Assembly (NCBI GenBank): GCA_947495775.1
Contig: CANMAQ010000017.1
Coordinates: 1 to 64,000 of the forward strand
Reading direction: 5' to 3'
DNA length: 64,000 bases
Origin: Jejuia algarum
Lineage (GTDB): Bacteria > Bacteroidota > Bacteroidia > Flavobacteriales > Flavobacteriaceae
The translations under genes were made by a program, and so were the position numbers. The first letter of the stretch is position 1; each line of letters begins with the position of its first letter. The notes under the pieces are model-generated. The model saw only the letters and a list, made by a program, of their open reading frames with translations, searched no databases and had not been told where the DNA came from. Below are positions 51,718-60,836 of this stretch, piece after piece.

Positions 51718-53976
51718 TTAAGACGCTTGAGTTAAATTCACTTTTTTGCTCTTACTTTTTTGAATTTGTGTATGTATCGTCTGGAAGAACTCATAAGTAT
51801 CAAAAGGCTTAATAATAATATCATTATAACCTATTTCTAAATAATTAGATTTCACTTCTTCTATATCTGCTGCCGTTAAGGCTATTATAGGCAATTCTTT
51901 GTTAAACTCTCTTATAATTTCAGTAGCTTCATTACCATTCATAATAGGCATATTGATATCCATAAGCACTAAATCGTATTTATTATTTCTTACTTCCTCT
52001 AAAGCTTCTTTACCATTTTGCACTACAATACATTGGTAGTCTTGCTTTTCTAATAAATTTTTTGTGACAATTTGATTGATCTTATTGTCTTCAACAATTA
52101 AAATTTTATAGTTTTTGTTCTCGCCTACCAAAGTTCTCTTTTCAATAGCTTCATTCTCCTTTTCAATTGCTTTTTCCAAGTCAACACCAAAGTTAATTAC
52201 AAAACTAAATTTAGTGCCTTTACTAACTTCACTTTCTATATCTATTTTACTACCAAAGAGATTGATAAGGTTTTTTGTAATAGCTAAACCAAGTCCTGTT
52301 CCTTGATAATTTACGTTACTGTCTTCTAATTGAGAGAAATTATCGAAAATTGTTTGGAATTTATCTTTAGGAATCCCGGCGCCGTTATCTTCTACTTCAA
52401 ATTTTAAATTAACACGTTGCCCTTTAATGTCGACTAACTTTATTCTTAAATCTATAATGCCATTGTGCGTAAATTTGATGCTGTTGCCTACGAGGTTAAA
52501 AATAATTTGAGATAACCTTACTTTATCACAGTTAATATGTGTTGGTACTGCATCTTCTATACTCAGACGTATTTCATTACGGGTTTCATTAAGTCGACAC
52601 TCAAAAGAGTTAACAATGTTCTTAAAAAGCTCTTCTAAATTCACCGAAGTGGATTTTAACTTTACTTTGTTAGCCTCTATTTGTCCTATCTGTAAAATAT
52701 CATTGATTAAATTTAAAAGATAATCACCAGAATATTTTAAGGAGTTAAGATGTTGTCTATCTTTCTCTTTTAAATTATTATTTTCTAATAATATCGATGT
52801 TATGCCCACCACACCATACAAAGGCGTTCTCAACTCATGAGTAACATTAGATATGAACTTGGATTTTAATTCTGAAGACTTTAAGGCTTCGTTTTTAGTG
52901 ATTTCTAATTCTGTATTTCGAGCTCTTAATGCTTTAGATAGCTTTCTTTTTGTTAAGTACCCATAACTTGTTATTATGATAGACACGAGAAGTAATACCA
53001 ACATTAACATAGCTATATTATTACCGCGTTTTAATCTATCGGCCACTTCTACTTGCTGTAAGCGTTCTACATTTGCTTTCTCTGCATCATTTTTATAATT
53101 CTGTAATGAATACTTAGACCTTATAATATTATCATGCTCTATTTTTTCCTTATTAAGAAAATTACTCTTATAAGTATCGTACTTAAGTAGCGCTTCATAA
53201 GCTTTTTCATTTTCACCTATTTCAACGTAATTAGTAGACGCTTTTTTATAAAGATCACTTAATAGTTTATAGTTTCTATAGCTATCACTTTCTACTAAAG
53301 TAATAGCCTTTTCATACTTGGAATTTGCAGCATTATACAACTCTTTCTTTGCAAAATAATTGGCATAAACATAATTATGGTACCCTTCTGTTCTTGGGTT
53401 AGACACAAAGGTCTCTAACTGTTTCTGAACTTTAAGTAAATTTATTAAGGCTCTGGATAACTGATCTGTTTCAACCAAAAGATCACACAAGTAAGTACCT
53501 GCAGCGAGTCTTAGAAACTGTAATTGCTCTTTTTGATCTGCGGTATGGTAATTTTTTTCTGTTGAGTATTCTAATGCTTTTAGTAGGTGTGTATCAGATT
53601 GCTCAAATTCCCCTTCCTCTTTATAAATATTGGCTAACTTTATATACGTTTGTGCTGTGAGTTTATCATCGTCTATTTTCTTAGAAGCATCTAAAGTTCT
53701 TATGAAGTAAGCTTTTGCATCATTTTTATTATTCATCTTAGAATGAATAATACCTAAATTATAGTTTGCAGTGGCAAAACCGTAATCGTCGTTAATGGAA
53801 TCGGCTAATTTTTTAGCTTCCAAAAACATATTAAAAGACTTTACGATTTCATTTTTCTTGTAATACTGTTGTGCGCGCGTATTGAGCTTATCGATCTTAT
53901 CGATAACTTTTCGGTCTTCATTAGCTAACAGTACAGTCGTAAAAAAGAGAAAACAAATAAGTAGAATTTTTCTCAT
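51718..53976 (-). CDS. TPR-containing hybrid histidine kinase/response regulator, second paralogue
   Basis: 752 residues from ATG 53976; the frame opens at 54003 but that adds a non-signal segment. Signal peptide 1-18, periplasmic TPR repeats (about 35-280), membrane helix near 322-342, coiled linker, HisKA with His380 (VTHELRTPLY), HATPase with LVGNSIKFT, DNGAGIP and GTGLGLAI boxes, and receiver domain with Asp673 (VLMDINMP). The same layout as the kinase at 30923-33169, with shared motifs in the kinase core, so the two are recent or strongly constrained paralogues. No DNA-binding domain. Confidence 0.92.
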   Translation of the reverse strand: MRKILLICFLFFTTVLLANEDRKVIDKIDKLNTRAQQYYKKNEIVKSFNMFLEAKKLADSINDDYGFATANYNLGIIHSKMNNKNDAKAYFIRTLDASKKIDDDKLTAQTYIKLANIYKEEGEFEQSDTHLLKALEYSTEKNYHTADQKEQLQFLRLAAGTYLCDLLVETDQLSRALINLLKVQKQLETFVSNPRTEGYHNYVYANYFAKKELYNAANSKYEKAITLVESDSYRNYKLLSDLYKKASTNYVEIGENEKAYEALLKYDTYKSNFLNKEKIEHDNIIRSKYSLQNYKNDAEKANVERLQQVEVADRLKRGNNIAMLMLVLLLVSIIITSYGYLTKRKLSKALRARNTELEITKNEALKSSELKSKFISNVTHELRTPLYGVVGITSILLENNNLKEKDRQHLNSLKYSGDYLLNLINDILQIGQIEANKVKLKSTSVNLEELFKNIVNSFECRLNETRNEIRLSIEDAVPTHINCDKVRLSQIIFNLVGNSIKFTHNGIIDLRIKLVDIKGQRVNLKFEVEDNGAGIPKDKFQTIFDNFSQLEDSNVNYQGTGLGLAITKNLINLFGSKIDIESEVSKGTKFSFVINFGVDLEKAIEKENEAIEKRTLVGENKNYKILIVEDNKINQIVTKNLLEKQDYQCIVVQNGKEALEEVRNNKYDLVLMDINMPIMNGNEATEIIREFNKELPIIALTAADIEEVKSNYLEIGYNDIIIKPFDTYEFFQTIHTQIQKSKSKKVNLTQAS

Positions 53977-54058
53977 TTTGTAGTAAAAAAAAATTTGGTG
54001 CAATTTATATGTCGAATATACTAATAAATCACGTATAATTTTCGATAAACTGCACTTT

Positions 54059-54079
54059 TTTTGGTTAAAATAACCAAAA
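54059..54079. repeat. 9-bp inverted repeat TTTTGGTTA/TAACCAAAA
   Basis: Located between the second hybrid kinase gene and tatA. The arms 54059-54067 and 54071-54079 pair with a three-base loop. It could be part of the kinase promoter or the tatA terminator. Confidence 0.3.
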
Positions 54080-54100
54080 CAGGTTTTTTTAGCTGAAAAA

Positions 54101-54388
54101 TCAGATTTTTCTTTTGACAGATCCCGTAAAATCTTCTAGGTCTTCTTTTACTTTATTCAATTCTTTTTTGACATCGGTTGTGATACTTGTATCTATACCG
54201 TGATGCTCTGCTGTTTTGGTAATCTCGTGCTTTATATCGTTGGTAGCATCTTTTAATGTTCGCATACCTTTACCTAAGCCTCTCGCTATTTCTGGTAATT
54301 TATCTGCACCAAAAACCATAATAGCTATAAAAAGGATAAAAGCTATCTCGGCACCACTAATAAATAAGAAAGTTGCATGTTGTATCAC
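54101..54388 (-). CDS. tatA: Twin-arginine translocase subunit TatA/E
   Basis: 95 residues. N-terminal membrane helix (about 9-26, EIAFILFIAIMVFGADKL), the conserved FG before the hinge, amphipathic helix with LPEIARGLGKGMRTLKDAT near 31-49, and a charged, poorly structured tail. Forms the pore of the Tat pathway for folded proteins. No tatC in the window. A -7 box lies just upstream, implying a very short leader. Confidence 0.92.
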   Translation of the reverse strand: MIQHATFLFISGAEIAFILFIAIMVFGADKLPEIARGLGKGMRTLKDATNDIKHEITKTAEHHGIDTSITTDVKKELNKVKEDLEDFTGSVKRKI

Positions 54389-54392
54389 GGTG

Positions 54393-54400
54393 CAAATATA
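54393..54400 (-). promoter_or_regulatory. -7 box of tatA, very close to the start codon
   Basis: On the minus strand TATATTTG matches TAnnTTTG, four bases upstream of the tatA ATG. A leaderless or near-leaderless transcript is implied, as for pyrE. Confidence 0.4.
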
Positions 54401-54426
54401 CTAAGTTGTTTTGTTAGAATAAAAAA

Positions 54427-54450
54427 AAGCCGATATTTTAAAATCGGCTT
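54427..54450 (-). terminator. Terminator of the M1 peptidase operon
   Basis: Stem AAGCCGAT (54427-54434) with ATCGGCTT (54443-54450); on the minus strand it is followed by TTTTTTTT. Sits 20 bp past the M1 gene stop codon. Confidence 0.85.
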
Positions 54451-54469
54451 GTACTATTTAATAGCTGTT

Positions 54470-56773
54470 TTATTTTTTTAGGTTTCCCTTAAATTGATCA
54501 AACTCACTAACTGCATGCTGTCTTGGCCATACATTATTAGTGGTATCTATATCTGCGGTTTCTGCCTTAGGATCTATTTCTATGCGCACAATTTCTTTAG
54601 CACTTGTAATTACTTTAACCACTTCTTTATCATTTAAGCGCCATATCTCAGCCGGATAGGTTTTAGAGGTTTTAGAACCATCTTTATAGGTATAGGTTAC
54701 CAGTATAGGCATAACCAATCCTCCAGGTTTATTAAATGTTATTTTGTAAAAATAATTTGGCACTTTAATCTTTTGGCGTTCTTCTGCAGAGAAATTATCC
54801 ATTAAATACGTTTTAAGAGACGTTACATCTGCAACATTCTGTGTCTTCATTTCATCCTTATAATCTTCATCACCCTCTTCTATCATATACACCAATGGGC
54901 GCAGTTGTCGCTTTTTAATACCGCGTTCTTTCATTAACGCCTTCATGTAAGCATTAGGTTCTGAAGATACAAAATAGCGTTTTACATCTTTAATCCCTAT
55001 ATCTACCCAGTCGGTAGTATAAAACCACCCTCTCCAAAACCAATCTAAATCGACTGCTGATGCATCTTCTAGTGTTCTAAAAAAGTCTTCTGGTGTTGGG
55101 TGCTTAAACATCCAACGCTGTGCATATGTTTTAAACGCATAATCGAACAACTCATGTCCCATCACAGTTTCTCTTAGAATATTTAATGCGGTTGCGGGTT
55201 TACCATAAGCATTATTACCAAACTGATAGGTATTAAGACCCTTGGTCATAATAGGAGCTATATGGTCTTGATTTCCGCTCATATAAGGTATAATCATGTG
55301 AGCAGGCCCTCTATCTGAAGGAAAATGCGTGTCATTTTGCGACAAAGCATTAGGATAGGTTTTACCAAAATCTTGTTCTGCTATATACTGTACAAATGTA
55401 TTTAAACCTTCATCCATCCACGTCCATTGACGCTCATCGCTATTCACAATCATTGGGAAAAAATTATGTCCTACTTCGTGTATAATAACGCCCATCATAG
55501 CATATTTTACTTGATCGCTATACGTCCCATCGGTTTTAGGACGCCCATAATTCCAACAGATCATTGGGTATTCCATGCCTTGATTTTTGGCATGAACAGA
55601 AATGGCTTTGTGGTAAGGATACTCAAAAGTCATTCTAGAATAACTCTTTAAGGTGCTTGCTACAGCGCGCGTAGACCATTCTTCCCATAGAGGATTACCC
55701 TCTTTAGGATACATTGATACTGCCATAACATCTTTCGTATCAAACTTAACAGCCATCATATCTAAAATGAAACGTCTAGACGTTGCAAAACCAAAGTCGC
55801 GTACATTATTAGCTTTAAGTTTCCATGTTTTAGTTGTGTTTACAAAAGTTTTTGCAGCAGCTTCGGCTTCTTCTTGAGATACAATAACAACAGGAGTATC
55901 ATAAGATGTTTTTGCCTTTTCATAGCGTTCTAACATCGTTTTGGAATACACTTCTTTTCTATTAGTGAGTACACCTGTACCATCCAAAATATGATCTGCT
56001 GGCACAGTAATATTAACCTCATAGTCTCCAAAAGGCAATGCAAATTCATCACGTCCCCAAAACTGGGAATTTTGCCAGCCTTCAACATCACTGTATACTG
56101 CCATTCTTGGAAAGAACTGCGCTATTATATAAGCTCTATGGCCATCTTCAGGAAAGAACTCGTATCCCGAACGGTCTCTTTCAATAACATGATCATTTAT
56201 AGCATACCACCATTTTACTGTAAATGAGAAACGCTCTCCTTTAGACATTGGCTTCGGCAACTCTATACGCATCATAGTTTGATTAATCGTGTATGTTAAA
56301 GCATTGCCCTTAACACTTTTTACAGCCTCTATGTTAAAGCCCCCATCAAAACGATCTCGCACATAGGTTTTCGTAAAATCTTCTGGGAGTAATACAGGCG
56401 CTGTAGATTCACTTTCTATCAACGGCCTTTTAGTTGTTTTAGCTCTTACATTTTGATCTAATTGTACCCAAAGATACTGTAACACATCTGGAGAATTATT
56501 AGTATATGTAATCGTTTCGAAACCAGAAAGCTTTGCTTCTTTATCATCTAAAACGATGTCCATTTTATAATCTGCACGTTGTTGGTAATAGGCATGGCCA
56601 GGAGCCCCTGATGCTGCTCTATAGGCATTTGGTGTAGAAAACTCATTATAGAGCTGTCTAAATTTATTTGTGTTAATATGTCCTGTCTGTGTTGTTTGCT
56701 GCTCTTGTCCAAAAATTGAAAACGATGATAGAAAAACAGTTGTAATTATAAAACAATAGGATGGTATTCTCAT
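54470..56773 (-). CDS. Secreted M1-family aminopeptidase
   Basis: 767 residues. Signal peptide 1-22. M1 gluzincin zinc site HEVGHN near 431-436 with the third ligand Glu in WMDEGLNTFVQ near 454. The N-terminal half is the beta-sandwich saddle domain (YKMDIVLDDKEAKLSGFETI) and the C-terminal part includes helical repeats. Peptide scavenging in the periplasm. Genes for DUF6702 and a carboxypeptidase-regulatory-like protein lie upstream on the same strand, a linkage recurring in flavobacteria. Confidence 0.93.
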   Translation of the reverse strand: MRIPSYCFIITTVFLSSFSIFGQEQQTTQTGHINTNKFRQLYNEFSTPNAYRAASGAPGHAYYQQRADYKMDIVLDDKEAKLSGFETITYTNNSPDVLQYLWVQLDQNVRAKTTKRPLIESESTAPVLLPEDFTKTYVRDRFDGGFNIEAVKSVKGNALTYTINQTMMRIELPKPMSKGERFSFTVKWWYAINDHVIERDRSGYEFFPEDGHRAYIIAQFFPRMAVYSDVEGWQNSQFWGRDEFALPFGDYEVNITVPADHILDGTGVLTNRKEVYSKTMLERYEKAKTSYDTPVVIVSQEEAEAAAKTFVNTTKTWKLKANNVRDFGFATSRRFILDMMAVKFDTKDVMAVSMYPKEGNPLWEEWSTRAVASTLKSYSRMTFEYPYHKAISVHAKNQGMEYPMICWNYGRPKTDGTYSDQVKYAMMGVIIHEVGHNFFPMIVNSDERQWTWMDEGLNTFVQYIAEQDFGKTYPNALSQNDTHFPSDRGPAHMIIPYMSGNQDHIAPIMTKGLNTYQFGNNAYGKPATALNILRETVMGHELFDYAFKTYAQRWMFKHPTPEDFFRTLEDASAVDLDWFWRGWFYTTDWVDIGIKDVKRYFVSSEPNAYMKALMKERGIKKRQLRPLVYMIEEGDEDYKDEMKTQNVADVTSLKTYLMDNFSAEERQKIKVPNYFYKITFNKPGGLVMPILVTYTYKDGSKTSKTYPAEIWRLNDKEVVKVITSAKEIVRIEIDPKAETADIDTTNNVWPRQHAVSEFDQFKGNLKK

Positions 56774-56864
56774 GTGGTTAATCTGTAATTATGTCAAAAA
56801 AAAAAATGGACTAAATTCATCGCTAGATGCGTAACTTTCAAAGGTAAAACTTTTACACTTAAAG

Positions 56865-57368
56865 TTAATTGAAACTTATAAATGCGCTATCGTTTTCTTT
56901 TGTTAACATATAACTCTTTCGTCTTTTATTAATATTAAGTTTCGTGATGTTCTGTTGTTCTGAAAAGATATCAAAAAGGATTTGATTTGATATTTCTAAA
57001 GCCGTAATACGTTTTACCTTGTCTACTTCTAGAAAACATTTTACAATGCTTCCTTCAATAGTCTTCCCCAAATATTTAGGCGTAACCTCTTTATGGTTAA
57101 TCTTTAACTTCAACTTTGTTTTTAAGTAGGTTTCAATGTATAGATCATTCGCATCTGTATTCGTAGAAATCTCAACCGGCACATTATCATAACGTTCTTG
57201 TAGTACGCGCTCTAGATCATCAATAAAGATTCTACTAATAATTTGAACGGATTGCTTATCTGCAACATACGCTACATCTGTATTACTGATATAATATTTA
57301 TGAATTTTAGTATGTGCGGTACATAGAACTAAGATACATGTAAATACTATAAACTTATACAACTTCAT
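56865..57368 (-). CDS. Secreted DUF6702 family protein
   Basis: 167 residues from ATG 57368, where a signal peptide begins (MKLYKFIVFTCILVLCTAHT); the frame opens at 57401 but that start lacks a signal. The mature part has strands such as HKYYISNTDVAYVADKQSVQIISRIFIDDLE, typical of DUF6702, and a C-terminal strand region. Role unknown; linked to the M1 peptidase gene. Confidence 0.85.
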   Translation of the reverse strand: MKLYKFIVFTCILVLCTAHTKIHKYYISNTDVAYVADKQSVQIISRIFIDDLERVLQERYDNVPVEISTNTDANDLYIETYLKTKLKLKINHKEVTPKYLGKTIEGSIVKCFLEVDKVKRITALEISNQILFDIFSEQQNITKLNINKRRKSYMLTKENDSAFISFN

Positions 57369-57417
57369 AGCACGAAGGTAACTATATCTTACAGGATTCA
57401 AAAGTAATACATCGCAA

Positions 57418-58212
57418 TTAATTCCCTTTTTTATTCTGATTTTCTTTGTATTGTAGCAACTTTTCTTTTAAAAATGCCAATATTTCAAAATCTGAAACAT
57501 TGTGGCATTTCACATAAAAATGGGCGTCCATTTCACAGAAATAAAAAAAATCCATTCTGTAGTGTTCTTCTAAAGGGATGTCATGAAATAGGGATTCTGA
57601 TAATCTTTCTCGAATTTTAGCTAGTAAAAACTCTTGTTTTTCGTGTTGCACATGTGCTTTAAGCATTTTCGTCCTTCCTGAAATACTATTAATTAAGGGG
57701 TCCAAAGGCATTCCACCAAATGGGATACTTAACAACATGCTGGGTCTAAACGTTCCTGCTTGTTCTAAGCGGCGTTCACTTTGCATAAGTTTTTTTCCTG
57801 TATACCCAGGGATACCTAGATCGTAAAAATTAATTGGTGCCTTACCTTCTATTTGACCTATATCTTTACTTAAGTCACCACTTAACGTCCTGCCTATATG
57901 CACCGTTTTTAAAGTGTTAAGTTTGTGCTCTAAAATGACATCAAGCGTTTTAGCATTTAGCATGTTTTGGGTAATTTTAAACGTTTTTACTTCATACTGT
58001 ATAGATGAAAAACGTACAACGTCATTGAGTTGTGCGGGAATTTTAAAGTAACCTTGCTTGTTCGTAATCGTAAATTTCTGAGCGGTTTCATTAATAATAT
58101 GAATATTCTCTACATCATGTTCTCCTGAGACGTATCCAGAAATCTCTATATGTTCCGCTGAAACAGCCATGCTGCTTACCACAAAACTTCCTACTAGTAC
58201 TAATTGTTTCAA
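57418..58212 (-). CDS. Carboxypeptidase-regulatory-like domain protein
   Basis: 264 residues. Signal peptide 1-18 (VVSSMAVSA), then a beta-sandwich of the CarboxypepD_reg-like type (about 22-95: EISGYVSGEHDVENIHI, TNKQGYFKIPA) as found at the N-terminus of TonB-dependent receptors. The C-terminal half is unassigned and helical, near 110-260. It is close to the next gene, which has the same organisation, so they look like tandem relatives. Confidence 0.8.
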   Translation of the reverse strand: MKQLVLVGSFVVSSMAVSAEHIEISGYVSGEHDVENIHIINETAQKFTITNKQGYFKIPAQLNDVVRFSSIQYEVKTFKITQNMLNAKTLDVILEHKLNTLKTVHIGRTLSGDLSKDIGQIEGKAPINFYDLGIPGYTGKKLMQSERRLEQAGTFRPSMLLSIPFGGMPLDPLINSISGRTKMLKAHVQHEKQEFLLAKIRERLSESLFHDIPLEEHYRMDFFYFCEMDAHFYVKCHNVSDFEILAFLKEKLLQYKENQNKKGN

Positions 58213-58302
58213 TAGTCATTTGTTTAGTACTACAAATAACGTGCGCGGAATCTTAAAAAAAATTAAAAAGACGCCTAATATTTTGTTAATTAGAGGATAT
58301 TT

Positions 58303-59097
58303 CTATTGTTCTAGAAATGCAATACTCTTCTGATTTAGAAGCTCTAAAAACTCTAACTCTTTACCGTAATTAAGTAATGTAAAATCAAAATCACCACTCT
58401 CAACATAAGCTATAAAATCTTCTACACGATGTTCTGGTATGTTAAAATTAGTCACCAAAAACTCAGAAGCAAAATAATATTTTACTGCTTTAGCAGGCAC
58501 TTCTGGCATGTCTGCCTTCTTTTTAGTTTTCGCCTCAGACCTAAAAACAGGTAACAATAATTGATCTACAACATTTATAATATTCAAACCATTGTAAAAC
58601 CTATTACGTTGAACGTTATCTGTCATGTTTTTAACTTCTGTTTTGTAATCGGATTCAAAGTCATACTCACTACTGTGTTTCACCCCAAAATAGAGTGCAT
58701 CTAACTGGGGATTAAAAGTTTTTGAATCTCCTATATCCGTTTTTAAATTACCTGAAAGTTTTCGTGTCTTTACAACAACTTCATCGAGTTTATTCATTTC
58801 TTCAATAAGAAATACTCTCATACTTCCTGAGTTTAAGATTGCTGTATTCACCTTAAACGTTAAACTTTTAAATTGTAACGCACTTACCTGTATTTCATCG
58901 TTTAAAGCTACTGCTATTTTAAAGGCTCCTTTACCATCTGTTATAGTTCCCTTATTAGACGACGCATTGTAAACGGTTATCCCTGCTACGTCATCATGCT
59001 CTACAACAATCTTACCTTTTACATTAATTCGTTTAACATCTTGGGCTTGTGCACTAAAAAAGGGCAACAATAGTACTAAAAATAAAATCTTTTTCAT
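58303..59097 (-). CDS. Carboxypeptidase-regulatory-like domain protein, second copy
   Basis: 264 residues from ATG 59097, where a signal peptide starts (MKKILFLVLLLPFFSAQAQ); the frame opens at 59184. The beta-sandwich (VKGKIVVEHDDVAGITVYN, TDGKGAFKIAVALNDEI) matches its neighbour's, and the C-terminal half shares the LSGNLKTDIGD pattern with the LSGDLSKDIGQ of the other. Tandem duplication is likely. Exported, function unknown. Confidence 0.8.
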   Translation of the reverse strand: MKKILFLVLLLPFFSAQAQDVKRINVKGKIVVEHDDVAGITVYNASSNKGTITDGKGAFKIAVALNDEIQVSALQFKSLTFKVNTAILNSGSMRVFLIEEMNKLDEVVVKTRKLSGNLKTDIGDSKTFNPQLDALYFGVKHSSEYDFESDYKTEVKNMTDNVQRNRFYNGLNIINVVDQLLLPVFRSEAKTKKKADMPEVPAKAVKYYFASEFLVTNFNIPEHRVEDFIAYVESGDFDFTLLNYGKELEFLELLNQKSIAFLEQ

Positions 59098-59244
59098 GGG
59101 TTGGTATTTTTCTGGAATGTATTTAGTATAGATTGCGACACAAACCTTACTTTTATTAAAAATACAACTTAAAATCGATTCCATCTCATTAACATGACTT
59201 AATAAATGTTAAAAATGGATTACACTTAAAACCAATACCCTACA

Positions 59245-59952
59245 ATGAGACATGCTATAATTGCAAGTTCATCTGCTGTTCATGGCAGTGGCTATTTAGA
59301 ATACATTTTGGACGAAATTGCATTACTTTTTAAAGACACATCATCTATTGTATTTATACCTTATGCAAGGCCTAGCGGTATTTCACATGATACGTATACA
59401 GGTATTGCTGCCAAAGCTTTTGCCAAAATCAATACAACACTTATTGGACTGCATACCTACGATAATCCTGTAGAAGCGCTAAAAAAGGCTAAAGGCATCT
59501 TTGTAGGGGGTGGTAATACATTTGTATTACTAGATCAGTTATACAAACGCAACCTCATCCCATCGCTAAAGCAAGTACTTCTTGAAGGCACCCCTTACTT
59601 AGGAACTAGTGCAGGCAGTAATATTTGTGGTGTATCGATTAAAACGACAAATGATATGCCTATTATATATCCGCCTAGTTTTAATGCTCTGGGTAGTATT
59701 CCATTTAATATCAACCCGCATTATTTAGACCCAGACCCAGCGCACACGCATATGGGCGAAACGCGAGAAACACGTATACAGGAATTTCATGAATACAATA
59801 CCACGCCTGTTGTAGGTCTTAGAGAAGGAAGTTGGCTCGCTGTAACCCCTGATGATATTATTTTAAAAGGAGCCCATTCTGCGAAACTATTCACCCCGCA
59901 TACTAAGCCTAACGACATCCCTACAGGAACGTCATTAAAAACCCTAAAATAA
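59245..59952 (+). CDS. pepE: Dipeptidase E (peptidase S51)
   Basis: 235 residues, cytosolic serine peptidase cleaving Asp-X dipeptides. Nucleophile serine in LGTSAGSNICG near 124-134, the GGGNTFVLLDQLY loop near 89-101, and NPHYLDPDP near 159-167 with the catalytic His. Length and motifs are those of PepE rather than cyanophycinase. Divergent from the secreted-protein cluster. Confidence 0.92.
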   Translation: MRHAIIASSSAVHGSGYLEYILDEIALLFKDTSSIVFIPYARPSGISHDTYTGIAAKAFAKINTTLIGLHTYDNPVEALKKAKGIFVGGGNTFVLLDQLYKRNLIPSLKQVLLEGTPYLGTSAGSNICGVSIKTTNDMPIIYPPSFNALGSIPFNINPHYLDPDPAHTHMGETRETRIQEFHEYNTTPVVGLREGSWLAVTPDDIILKGAHSAKLFTPHTKPNDIPTGTSLKTLK

Positions 59953-59984
59953 AAAAAGCTCCATCAAATATGATGAAGCTTTTT
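59951..59984 (-). terminator. Terminator of the tRNA-Gly gene
   Basis: On the minus strand AGCTTCATC pairs with GATGGAGCT (one U-G pair) around a short loop and is followed by TTTTTTT, directly after the tRNA. Confidence 0.8.
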
Positions 59985-59986
59985 GA

Positions 59987-60058
59987 GCGGGAGACCAGGT
60001 TCGAACTGGCGACATTCAGCTTGGAAGGCTGACGCTCTACCAACTGAGCTACTCCCGC
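59987..60058 (-). tRNA. tRNA-Gly (anticodon UCC)
   Basis: 72 nt on the minus strand: acceptor GCGGGAG pairs with CTCCCGC, D-loop AGCTCAGTTGGTAGAGC, anticodon loop CTTCCAA (TCC), T-arm GTTCGAAC. No encoded CCA. Standalone gene with its own terminator. Confidence 0.97.
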
Positions 60059-60231
60059 ATTAGCGGGGACAAATGTACAACCTATTTATCGATTTTACAA
60101 AGAAAACACAACTTCTTTAAAACGCAAATACCCTCCTTAGATATTACGCGCTAAAAACAAGACAGTTATAAGTCGCCTTGTCCCATCAAAAAGTTTAAAA
60201 GCCTTCTAAAAAGCCATCTGCCCTGTTAGCA

Positions 60232-60657
60232 TTATAAGGTTTTTAAAAAATGATAGCCAATAATATGAAACCCCTCATTAAGATAAAACTTGTGAGCACC
60301 TGAGTTCCCCACATAGGCATTAAGTTCTATGGTTTCTACTTCTTTTGAACTGATATGCGTATAAATCCACTCAAAAAATTGCTTACCTAAACGTTGCCCT
60401 CTGTAAGCATCTTCTATGTAAACATGATCTACCTCTACGCTTCTCCCCGAATAGTGTCGTGTACAATACCATAAGCCGCAAACACCTATAATACGTTCTT
60501 TATCCCATATCACAGCACATTCATAATGCCCCGTTGCCATTTCTAGACAACGTTGCTTCAAAACCTCTAATGGTATTTTATACGCATTTAATTTTTCTAA
60601 TAAAGGCGCTATATCTTGTATCCTACTGAGATCTAAAAGTTCAAATTTAATTGGCAT
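60232..60657 (-). CDS. GNAT-family N-acetyltransferase
   Basis: 141 residues. The motif-A block VDHVYIEDAYRGQRLGKQFFEW near 76-97 binds acetyl-CoA; IELNAYVGNSGAHKFYLNEGFHIIGY near 111-136 is the C-terminal GNAT motif. Substrate unknown, cytosolic. Single gene between the tRNA and the M48 protease gene. Confidence 0.9.
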   Translation of the reverse strand: MPIKFELLDLSRIQDIAPLLEKLNAYKIPLEVLKQRCLEMATGHYECAVIWDKERIIGVCGLWYCTRHYSGRSVEVDHVYIEDAYRGQRLGKQFFEWIYTHISSKEVETIELNAYVGNSGAHKFYLNEGFHIIGYHFLKTL

Positions 60658-60836
60658 GGTGTAATTATTTAAAGGGTATTATAAGCTTGATCTTTTATTC
60701 TACAACCTCATCAAACCTATTCTCATTTTATACTTTAGGGCCATAAAATTAATATTTAAAAAATCAATCCACCCGTAGTCTTAAAAATTTTAGAGATTAT
60801 TTTTACCTTTATAGAAACTATTTAATTGAACAACTT

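Noticed and set aside
59987..60058. tRNA-Gly as an integration site
   Set aside because: Flanking genes are ordinary and no duplicated 3' tRNA fragment or integrase is nearby.
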